Shown in pieces: positions 1 through 5,512 of a DNA stretch of 7,591 bases. The notes beneath the pieces were generated by a model that saw only the letters and a list, made by a program, of their open reading frames with translations, searched no databases and was not told the DNA's origin. Made by a program: the position numbers and the translations under genes. The DNA is taken from the NCBI GenBank assembly GCA_003484265.1, contig DNDO01000034.1:1-7591 (forward strand), given 5' to 3'. The number at the start of each line of letters is the position of its first letter. Positions within the stretch are counted from its first letter, which is position 1. This stretch comes from Anaerolineae bacterium. GTDB lineage: Bacteria; Chloroflexota; Anaerolineae; Anaerolineales; Villigracilaceae.

Positions 1-548
1 CTTGCATAATCGCGCACATACTGATCGCCCGCGCCCTTGCTGACGCCATACGGCGAATGGAAATCGAGCGGCTGGGTCTCGGCGCAGCCGTGCGTCAGGT
101 CCGCGTAGAGCCAGCGCGTGGCGTCTTCCTTTAATGCCACATCGTCCATGCCGCCGTACACTTTGTTGGTGGAGGCGTAAATGAAGACCGGGTCGCGTTT
201 CGAAGTCCGCGCGGCTTCGAGCGTGTTGAACGTGCCCAACGCATTGGCTTCGAAATCGTCTCGGGGGTTTAATACGGATGTCGTCACTGCGACCTGCCCC
301 GCCAGATGGACGATGATGTCTGCATCTTTCGCCGCTTCTGCGATCTGGTCAGCGCTTCTCACATCCCCGACGATCAGCCTGAACGCGTCGTCCCCGAACT
401 GACTCTTCAACCAGTCAATGTTGCGCGGGGCGCCCGCGCGGGACAAATTATCAAAGATGGTGACATGCTCACCCCGCTGGATCAGCCTGTGGACGTAGTT
501 CGAACCGATGAATCCTGCCCCGCCGGTCACAAGATAATGTCGAGTCAT
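1..548 (-). CDS. rfbE: CDP-paratose 2-epimerase-like SDR enzyme, N-terminal part (cut by left edge)
   Basis: The frame stays open from an ATG at 546-548 to the window edge and gives 182 residues starting MTRHYLVTGGAGFIGS. Seen: the Rossmann dinucleotide motif GGAGFIG (9-15), FDNLSRAGA (32-40), HLAGQVAVTTS (81-91), STNKVYG (126-132) and the SDR Tyr-x3-Lys pair Y167/K171 within FHSPYGVSKGAGDQY. From memory, these blocks match CDP-paratose (tyvelose) 2-epimerase RfbE far better than UDP-glucose epimerase GalE, especially the GQVA-TTS, STNKVYG and DFHSPYG-SKGA-DQY segments. Known for that family: an NAD-dependent cytosolic enzyme epimerising C2 of CDP-paratose to CDP-tyvelose for surface glycans. 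An AGGAG Shine-Dalgarno lies about 5 bases upstream of the start (554-558). Substrate specificity is inferred, because the C-terminal substrate domain lies outside the window. Other deoxysugar epimerases or dehydratases remain possible. A downstream glycan locus is likely but not visible. Confidence 0.82.
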   Translation of the reverse strand, partial: MTRHYLVTGGAGFIGSNYVHRLIQRGEHVTIFDNLSRAGAPRNIDWLKSQFGDDAFRLIVGDVRSADQIAEAAKDADIIVHLAGQVAVTTSVLNPRDDFEANALGTFNTLEAARTSKRDPVFIYASTNKVYGGMDDVALKEDATRWLYADLTHGCAETQPLDFHSPYGVSKGAGDQYVRDYA

Positions 549-568
549 TTAATCTCCTGCCATCGATT

Positions 569-666
569 ATGTCACTCTGAGCACAGCGAAGAGTCTCCAA
601 TCAAGTGGCGAAGATGCTTCACTTCGTGCGCCTGTGCCTGCAGCACTGATGCAGGCAGCATGACAT
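569..666. repeat. Imperfect palindromic dispersed intergenic repeat
   Basis: The 121-bp gap between the rhomboid and epimerase genes is almost filled by an element bounded by ATGTCA (569-574) and its reverse complement TGACAT (661-666). Its two halves are diverged inverted copies of one motif. The plus-strand half reads ATGTCACTCTGAGCACAGCG followed by AAGAGTCT. The minus-strand half reads ATGTCATGCTG, then about 20 extra bases, then GCACGAAGTGAAGCATCT. The extra bases include a hairpin, GCCTGCA/TGCAGGC (636-642 with 650-656). From memory, this sequence style (the CHSE-SEES peptide when falsely translated) recurs many times in Anaerolineae and other bacterial genomes; copy number here was not checked. 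It is non-coding, and it may act on RNA structure or decay between the two co-directional genes. Confidence 0.7.
636..656. other. Short hairpin inside the dispersed repeat
   Basis: GCCTGCA (636-642) and TGCAGGC (650-656) form a 7-bp perfect stem with a 7-base loop. It lies 14 bases beyond the rhomboid stop codon on the transcribed minus strand. No T-run follows it in either direction, so it is a poor intrinsic terminator. It could stabilise the 3' end of the upstream message. Confidence 0.5.
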
Positions 667-669
667 TTC

Positions 670-1338
670 CTAGTAGCTTCTATACGTCGTCCTTCCCCTG
701 CCGGCAAAAAGGAACACCATGATCAATCCAAACACAAACCCGCCGACGTGCGCCCACCAGGCAATGCCGCTCCCTGTACTGCCAATGGAAAGCCATCCCG
801 AATACAACTGAGACACGAACCAAAAGATCAGGTATATGAACGCAGGAATTTCGATGATCGTAAAGATAAAGAAGATGGGCACAAGGCTGGCAACGCGCGA
901 ACGCGGGAAGAGCACGAGGTACGCGCCCAACACACCCGCCACCGCGCCGCTCGCGCCGATCATCGGCACCTGACTCGTTGGGAGGATGTAGGTTTGCAGG
1001 AGTCCCGCCGCTGTACCGCTGAGCAGGTAAAAGAGAAGATACTTTATCCTCCCCATGCGTGCCTCCACGTTATCGCCAAAGATGAACAACACCCACATGT
1101 TATTGATGATATGGAACCAGCCTCCATGCAGGAACATGGATGAATAAATGGTGTTCCACGTATTGTTCGGGTCGCCCATTAAACGGGCGGGGATCAATCC
1201 CCAGGTAAAAATGAAACCCTCGAGCTGGCTGGATCCCATTTGCAATTCATACACGAACGCCAGTATGTTCGCAACGATCAATGTCAGGTTGACAAGCGGG
1301 AACTTATGCGTGCGCGCCGTATCGTATAGCGGGAACAT
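670..1338 (-). CDS. Rhomboid family intramembrane serine protease
   Basis: This 222-residue polytopic protein has about six hydrophobic segments (roughly 15-32, 66-88, 98-118, 126-145, 152-174, 194-214). It carries the full rhomboid signature: H76-x3-N80 in HGGWFHIINNM (oxyanion side), the nucleophile S130 in GASG (128-131), and the general base H197 in AHVGG. Known for the family: a Ser-His dyad cleaves transmembrane segments of membrane substrates within the bilayer. All catalytic positions are present, so it should be active; the substrate cannot be inferred. The ATG start is supported by AGGAT 5 bases upstream (1344-1348). That site overlaps the stop codon of the preceding gene, and the gap is only 3 bp, so the two genes are probably translationally coupled. 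There is no rubredoxin-like or other N-terminal extension. The C-terminal tail is short and Arg/Gly-rich. Confidence 0.93.
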   Translation of the reverse strand: MFPLYDTARTHKFPLVNLTLIVANILAFVYELQMGSSQLEGFIFTWGLIPARLMGDPNNTWNTIYSSMFLHGGWFHIINNMWVLFIFGDNVEARMGRIKYLLFYLLSGTAAGLLQTYILPTSQVPMIGASGAVAGVLGAYLVLFPRSRVASLVPIFFIFTIIEIPAFIYLIFWFVSQLYSGWLSIGSTGSGIAWWAHVGGFVFGLIMVFLFAGRGRTTYRSY

Positions 1339-1341
1339 CGT

Positions 1342-2343
1342 TTATCCTGCTGGCTCCCCCTGCCGGGTGCGCAGGTTTTTCAATTGTTCATAAATTCCTG
1401 AGATCGTCTGTCCCTCGCGTATCAGACCGATACCGCCGATCACACCGCTGTTGATGTAGTTATACAAACGCCCGGTCAATGCCGCCGCGAATGAAACGGA
1501 CTCATTGCCGGTCAACAGCACCAGGGCACCGCCGAAGGCTCCTTCAAAGGTGCCGACCGCGCCCGGCAGGGATGGTATCGCACCGCCGAATGCCGCCGCG
1601 CCCAAACCGAACATCGCCCAGATCACCTGAGTATCCGGGAAAAAAGCTCGGATAATGAAATAATAGGCAACAATGGCCAGCGCCCAGTTGAGCGTCATCC
1701 AGAAGATGAAGCGCAGGAAGAGCCAGCCGTCGGTCAGCACGCTCAAGCCGGCGAAGAAAGACTCGAGGAAACTGCCTCCCATTTTTTGAAGCGACGGCCA
1801 GCGTGAACTGAGCTTGTGGAAGATATTCAAAGCCCATTTGTTGCTGCGGGCAAGGACATACAAAAGAACGAAGCCGATCAATACAATTACGCCAACAATG
1901 GTGCCGATGCGTCCCGCTCCCTCAGCACCGACGACGAAAGGCAATGCGGCGAGCAGAATAACAGCGGAGTATCCCAGGTCCATGACGCGCTCGATGACGA
2001 TGGTCGGCAGAATCTCCAGGAATTTCATATCCGATTTGCGGCTGAGCAGGAAGGCGCGCCCAAATTCCCCAAGGCGGAACGGGAGAATGTTGTTCAATAA
2101 GTAGCCTTCACCGACCGTCCAGAAGACATCGTTGAAAGAGGCGCGGTCACGGAGCAGTGTCCGCCAGACTTGCGCGCGCACGCCCATCCATACGAAACCG
2201 ATCGTGAGCGCGCTCCCCAACATGACATAGTTCGCATGGCGGATGGCATTCAACGTCTCATTCAGGTCAACGAAATATAAGATCGCGGCGATCAAGCCGA
2301 TACTGATAACAGCGCCCGGTAACCAACGTTTCCAATCTTTCAT
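1342..2343 (-). CDS. Lysylphosphatidylglycerol-synthase transmembrane (UPF0104/YbhN) family protein
   Basis: A 333-residue integral membrane protein with about seven to eight hydrophobic segments. Family hallmarks are visible: NNILPFRLGEFGRA (84-97, the LP-R-GE motif), ERVMDL (118-123) and the PSLPGAVGTFEGAF block (257-270). This matches the flippase-like transmembrane domain of MprF/AglD2-type proteins. The soluble lysyl-transferase domain of MprF is absent, so it cannot make lysyl-PG alone. Members are proposed lipid or glycolipid transporters, and the real substrate is unknown. I chose the ATG at 2341-2343 because GGAG lies 8 bases upstream (2352-2355) and the protein then opens MKDWKRWLPG straight into the first membrane helix. 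An in-frame ATG 13 codons earlier would overlap lepA and has a poor ribosome site. It follows lepA by 28 bp and precedes the rhomboid gene by 3 bp. Confidence 0.85.
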   Translation of the reverse strand: MKDWKRWLPGAVISIGLIAAILYFVDLNETLNAIRHANYVMLGSALTIGFVWMGVRAQVWRTLLRDRASFNDVFWTVGEGYLLNNILPFRLGEFGRAFLLSRKSDMKFLEILPTIVIERVMDLGYSAVILLAALPFVVGAEGAGRIGTIVGVIVLIGFVLLYVLARSNKWALNIFHKLSSRWPSLQKMGGSFLESFFAGLSVLTDGWLFLRFIFWMTLNWALAIVAYYFIIRAFFPDTQVIWAMFGLGAAAFGGAIPSLPGAVGTFEGAFGGALVLLTGNESVSFAAALTGRLYNYINSGVIGGIGLIREGQTISGIYEQLKNLRTRQGEPAG

Positions 2344-2371
2344 AATGTTCTCTCCGCTCAGCGCGATAGTT

Positions 2372-4171
2372 TTATTCCTCATCCAGCTTCAAGACAGCCA
2401 TGAACGCATCCTGCGGGATCTCGACATTGCCGACCATCTTCAAGCGCTTCTTGCCCTTCTTTTGTTTCTCAAGAAGTTTCTTCTTGCGTGAAATATCGCC
2501 GCCATAACATTTTGCCAATACATCCTTGCGGGTGGCTTTGACGTTGGCGCGCGAGATGATCCGCCCGCCCGCGGAGGCCTGGACAGCCACATCGAACATT
2601 TGTCGCGGGATCAATTCCTTCAACTTGGTGATGAGACGCTGTCCCTTGTGGAACGCGTCCTTCGTGTGGACGATTGTTGCCAGCGCATCGACCGGTTCGC
2701 CATTGACGAGGATCTCCAGTTTCTGCAGCTCCTCAGGGCGGTATTCAAGGAATTGATAATCCAGCGAAGCATAGCCCTTGGTGCGCGACTTCAGCGAATC
2801 GAAGAAGTCCACGATGATCTCGGAGAGCGGGATCTCGTAATCCAATTGAACGCGGTGCGGTGCAGGATGCTCCTGCTGTTTGAAGATACCGCGCTTCTTG
2901 GTCACCAACTCCATGATGGGACCGTAATAATCCGTCGGCGTGATGATCTCGATGGTCATCCACGGTTCGCGGATCTCGAGTATCTTCGATTCGTCGGGAA
3001 GTTCAGCAGGGGAATCAATCGGAATTACATCCTCGTTGTGCATCACGACCTGATACTCCACCGATGGAGCGGTGAAGAGGACATCAAGGTCATATTCGCG
3101 TTCGATGCGTTCCTGAATGATCTCCATATGGAAGAGACCGAGGAAACCGGCGCGGAAACCGAACCCCAGCGCCTGTGATGTTTCGGGCTGGTATGTCAGT
3201 GATGCGTCATTAAGTTGAAGTTTCTCAAGCGACTCGCGCAGATCGGAGTAATCGTCGGCTTCGACGGGGTAGATACCAGCGAAGACCATCGGCTTAGGGG
3301 TGAAGTACCCAGGCAAAGGGTCCGAGGCGGGAGCCGCTGCACGTGTGATCGTATCCCCCACGCGGCATTCGTGGACGGTCTTGAATCCCGTTGCGATGTA
3401 GCCGACTTCCCCCGACCCCAACGCCTTGACAGGTGTCATGCCCGGCGAAAAGATCCCGATCTCAACGGGACGCATATCCACCTTGGTGGCGAACATGCGC
3501 AGAACATCGGTGGATTTGAGCGAGCCTTCCATGATGCGGATGTAGGCGATGACGCCCTTGTAAGAATCATAATGAGAATCAAAGATGAGCGCGCGCAGGG
3601 GGATATCGTCCGCATCTTTGGGCGGCGGGACGCGCTCTACAATGGCTTCGAGCACCTGTTCGACATTGATCCCCGCTTTGGCGGAAATCTGGATCACATC
3701 CAACGGATCGACGCCGAGGAGCGCGCCGATATCTTCCGCCACTTCATCCGGGTTGGCAGAAGGCAGGTCAATTTTGTTGATGACGGGGATGATCGTCAAG
3801 TCAGCGTCGAGCGCCTGATAAAGATTGGCGAGCGTCTGCGCTTCGATGCCTTGTGTGGCATCCACCACAAGGACTGCGCCCTCGCATGCCTTGAGCGCGC
3901 GGCTGACCTCGTAGCCAAAGTCCACGTGACCCGGGGTGTCGATGAGATTGATCTCATATTTTTGATCGTCTTTTGCAGTGTGATACATGCGCACAGCGGA
4001 GGCTTTGATCGTGACGCCTTTTTCGCGTTCGAGGTCCATGTTATCGAGCACCTGCGCGGACATATCACGGTCGGAGATCGTGCCTGTCAATTGAAGCAGG
4101 CGGTCTGCGAGCGTGGATTTGCCATGGTCTACATGGGCGATAATACAGAAATTACGGATATGGTCTGTCAT
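2372..4171 (-). CDS. lepA: Elongation factor 4 (LepA), ribosome back-translocating GTPase
   Basis: At 599 residues it has normal LepA length. GTPase motifs seen: G1 AHVDHGKST (12-20), G2 region REKGVTIKA (49-57), G3 DTPGH (78-82, with H82 at the catalytic histidine position), G4 NKID (132-135) and G5 SAK (163-165). The C-terminal LepA-specific domain is intact, with the CYGGDISRKKKLLEKQKKG-type basic stretch and VGNVEIPQDAF near the end. Known role: a ribosome-binding translational GTPase linked to back-translocation, initiation and 30S biogenesis, with a domain order like EF-G but lacking domain IV. It is the first gene of a probable lepA / YbhN-like / rhomboid run. No Shine-Dalgarno is visible before the ATG; the preceding bases read CTCTCGCACGCTACT. 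The start is still secure, because MTDHIRNFCIIAHVDHGKS is the expected N-terminus. Confidence 0.98.
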   Translation of the reverse strand: MTDHIRNFCIIAHVDHGKSTLADRLLQLTGTISDRDMSAQVLDNMDLEREKGVTIKASAVRMYHTAKDDQKYEINLIDTPGHVDFGYEVSRALKACEGAVLVVDATQGIEAQTLANLYQALDADLTIIPVINKIDLPSANPDEVAEDIGALLGVDPLDVIQISAKAGINVEQVLEAIVERVPPPKDADDIPLRALIFDSHYDSYKGVIAYIRIMEGSLKSTDVLRMFATKVDMRPVEIGIFSPGMTPVKALGSGEVGYIATGFKTVHECRVGDTITRAAAPASDPLPGYFTPKPMVFAGIYPVEADDYSDLRESLEKLQLNDASLTYQPETSQALGFGFRAGFLGLFHMEIIQERIEREYDLDVLFTAPSVEYQVVMHNEDVIPIDSPAELPDESKILEIREPWMTIEIITPTDYYGPIMELVTKKRGIFKQQEHPAPHRVQLDYEIPLSEIIVDFFDSLKSRTKGYASLDYQFLEYRPEELQKLEILVNGEPVDALATIVHTKDAFHKGQRLITKLKELIPRQMFDVAVQASAGGRIISRANVKATRKDVLAKCYGGDISRKKKLLEKQKKGKKRLKMVGNVEIPQDAFMAVLKLDEE

Positions 4172-4184
4172 AGTAGCGTGCGAG

Positions 4185-4190
4185 AGTATA
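4185..4190 (-). promoter_or_regulatory. Candidate -10 box for lepA, very close to the start codon
   Basis: The minus strand reads TATACT, five of six matches to TATAAT, with only 13 bases between it and the lepA ATG. A start about 7 bases downstream of the box would leave a leader of roughly 6-7 bases, which fits the absence of a ribosome binding site. No recognisable -35 hexamer stands 16-18 bp upstream (the sequence there is GC-rich), so this is a weak call. Confidence 0.3.
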
Positions 4191-4263
4191 ACTTATTTTC
4201 ACCACGAATCCCGCTGGAACAGCAGGACAGGCGGCAAGACTGAACATAAGGGTTTATGAGTAA

Positions 4264-4324
4264 TGCAGGGGTACAGCGGGGGAACCATCGTCACAATCCT
4301 GACAAATTTCGCCGTGCCCCTGCA
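4264..4324. repeat. Inverted repeat in the lepA-fmdB divergent region
   Basis: TGCAGGGGTAC (4264-4274) pairs with GTGCCCCTGCA (4314-4324): eleven positions, ten Watson-Crick and one G-T, separated by 39 bp. A smaller GTCA/TGAC pair (4290-4293, 4300-4303) sits in the middle. The right arm touches the proposed -35 of fmdB. It could be a two-site operator, a cruciform or RNA stem, or a remnant of a small repeat element. The 185-bp region (4172-4356) holds no gene that I can support. Confidence 0.5.
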
Positions 4325-4350
4325 CAAGAAATAATAAATTCCATTAAAAT
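4321..4350 (+). promoter_or_regulatory. Candidate fmdB promoter (possibly leaderless) and unusual ribosome site
   Basis: TGCACA (4321-4326, four of six to the -35 consensus) and TAAAAT (4345-4350, five of six to the -10) are 18 bp apart. The -10 ends six bases before the ATG at 4357, which would put transcription start at or beside the start codon. AATAAT (4330-4335) is an alternative -10 giving a leader of about 15 bases. A perfect AGGAG lies at 4351-4355 but only one base from the ATG, far too close for normal Shine-Dalgarno use. No in-frame upstream start exists, because a TAA lies at 4345-4347. Confidence 0.4.
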
Positions 4351-4356
4351 AGGAGC

Positions 4357-4737
4357 ATGCCAACCTACGATTTTATTTGTAACAATTGCAACGAACGCTT
4401 CGATGTGTTTCTGACCTTCGCCGAGTATGGCAGGAAGAAAGTCTCCTGTTCACACTGCAAAAGCAAGGATGTGCGCCGCCGTATGACGAAGGTGCGCATC
4501 GCCAGGTCAGAAGAGGGGCGCATGAACGCCATGGCGGATGATTTCAGCGGCTTCGAGGGGATGGAGGATGATCCCAGGGAAATGGCGCGCATGATGAAGA
4601 AGATGGGGAAGGAAATGGGAGAGGAACTTCCGCCCGAGTTCAATGAGGTGGTCGATAGACTTGAATCAGGTCAAAGCCCGGATGAGATCGAGTCTGCCAT
4701 CCCTGACCTGGGGAATGTGGGAGCGGATGACGAGTAA
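4357..4737 (+). CDS. FmdB family zinc-ribbon protein with acidic Met-rich tail
   Basis: This 126-residue protein begins MPTYDFICNNC, the typical FmdB/CxxC_CXXC_SSSS start, with C8-x2-C11 and C31-x2-C34 forming a predicted four-cysteine zinc ribbon in residues 1-45. The first 45 residues are basic. The remainder is acidic and helical, with eight methionines between residues 56 and 87 (for example MARMMKKMGKEMGEEL) and then a segment PPEFNEVVDRLESGQSPDEI. FmdB was first described as a putative regulator near formamidase/amidase genes. The molecular role of the family is not established, so regulator is only a label. It is the sole plus-strand gene here, divergent from lepA and convergent with the next gene, and it shares their intervening hairpin terminator. 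The start is fixed by the family N-terminus. The long tail is an extra relative to the short 60-110 residue members. Confidence 0.9.
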   Translation: MPTYDFICNNCNERFDVFLTFAEYGRKKVSCSHCKSKDVRRRMTKVRIARSEEGRMNAMADDFSGFEGMEDDPREMARMMKKMGKEMGEELPPEFNEVVDRLESGQSPDEIESAIPDLGNVGADDE

Positions 4738-4770
4738 TCGATCAAGAATTTAGCCGCGGATATCGCTAAT

Positions 4771-4815
4771 TTTCAAACAATGAGCCGACCAAAATGGTCG
4801 GCTCATTGTTTGAAA
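4771..4815. terminator. 21-bp perfect hairpin, probable bidirectional terminator
   Basis: The arms 4771-4791 and 4795-4815 are perfect reverse complements around a 3-base AAA loop. The GC core is GAGCCGACCA/TGGTCGGCTC, and the flanks are A/T-rich (CAAACAAT / ATTGTTTG). On either strand the core stem is therefore followed by the T-rich run ATTGTTTG. It lies 33 bp after the fmdB stop and 12 bp after the stop of the convergent membrane-protein gene, the expected place for a shared terminator. The T-run is interrupted by G, so efficiency is uncertain. Confidence 0.85.
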
Positions 4816-4827
4816 CAGAATCCTGGA

Positions 4828-5487
4828 CTATTTTCCGACCGCCCCTTCCACCTGCTTGATCGTGTCCTTGATATTGCGCGCGCGCCCGATCATATCGTGC
4901 CAGAATGAACTGCCCGCGCTCGCAGCCAGTCCTGTAAGGACAACGCCGCCAAATTGACCGGCCGGTGAGGAAAGGGAGCCTTGAATATCGGGGGAAAATA
5001 AAGCGCCGAGTATCTCGAATGAGTTGATCTGCAGTGCGAAAGCGATGGAAATACCGATCACAGCCGAAAGCGTCCGCAGGATCGTAATGCGTTGTTTCTG
5101 ACTCGCGGCATACTTTTCACGCAATGTTGAAAACTTTACGGCAATGACCTGATGCGCACCATTCACCTGGGATTCGAATCCAAGTTCAGATAACATTGTC
5201 ACAGCACTTACGGTCACGTCCCTTGCGACCTTATCCAATTCATCAATGTTTATTTTTGCCTTTTGAGCGTATGTTTGAATGGCGACCACTTTTGCCGCAT
5301 CCTCCGAACCATCTGGCAGCCACTCCTTCACGGTCTTGAGCACTTCATCCGGACCCACGATCTTTTGCAGTCCCTTGAAAAAGGAAAACGGCTCGAGGAT
5401 GGTCTCCACGCTTACAGACAACACAAGCAGGATCGCAAAGTAGGCGCCCAATACGCCAAGCACTACCGAAATATTACTGATATCCAT
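4828..5487 (-). CDS. Uncharacterised membrane protein
   Basis: A 219-residue protein that I do not recognise by name. It has an N-terminal membrane helix (about 8-28, VVLGVLGAYFAILLVLSVSV) followed by VETILEPF. Then comes a roughly 100-residue charged, mostly helical region (35-135), a second membrane helix (about 136-153), and a third, small-residue-rich hydrophobic segment (about 177-195). The C-terminal motif TGLAASAGSSFWHDMIGRAR (185-204) runs into a basic/helical end. The combination of Thr-Gly-Leu, Gly-Ser-Ser-Phe-Trp-His-Asp and a following Lys resembles the C-terminus of other unnamed bacterial membrane proteins; this is recalled, not searched. There is no signal peptidase site and no enzyme motif. 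The start has GAGGAG 7 bases upstream (5495-5500). The gene is last in the tmk-map run, 25 bp after the ClbS-like gene. Function is unknown. Confidence 0.8.
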   Translation of the reverse strand: MDISNISVVLGVLGAYFAILLVLSVSVETILEPFSFFKGLQKIVGPDEVLKTVKEWLPDGSEDAAKVVAIQTYAQKAKINIDELDKVARDVTVSAVTMLSELGFESQVNGAHQVIAVKFSTLREKYAASQKQRITILRTLSAVIGISIAFALQINSFEILGALFSPDIQGSLSSPAGQFGGVVLTGLAASAGSSFWHDMIGRARNIKDTIKQVEGAVGK

Positions 5488-5512
5488 GAGTTATCTCCTC
5501 GGTAAAATTGAT

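Noticed and set aside
636..656. Hairpin after the rhomboid gene as an intrinsic terminator
   Set aside because: No T-run follows on either strand, and it belongs to the dispersed repeat. Read-through into the epimerase cannot be excluded.
306..722. Plus-strand 138-codon open frame
   Set aside because: Its first part is antisense to the epimerase and its middle (CHSEHSEES-like) is the dispersed repeat read as protein. It has no family resemblance and no ribosome site.
748..1143. Plus-strand 131-codon open frame opposite the rhomboid gene
   Set aside because: The minus-strand frame carries the full rhomboid catalytic signature; this one has only shadow composition.
2344..2382. 13-codon N-terminal extension of the YbhN-like protein
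   Set aside because: It overlaps the end of lepA, has a weak ribosome site and adds residues before a natural membrane-protein start. It is not excluded, because the overlap would be only 11 bases.
2600..3178. Plus-strand 192-codon open frame opposite lepA
   Set aside because: It is antisense to conserved LepA coding sequence and shows no motif or ribosome site.
3215..4243. Plus-strand 342-codon open frame opposite lepA
   Set aside because: It lies almost wholly antisense to a complete, highly conserved lepA. Its composition is that of a codon-bias shadow (Arg, Asp and His rich) with no recognisable domain.
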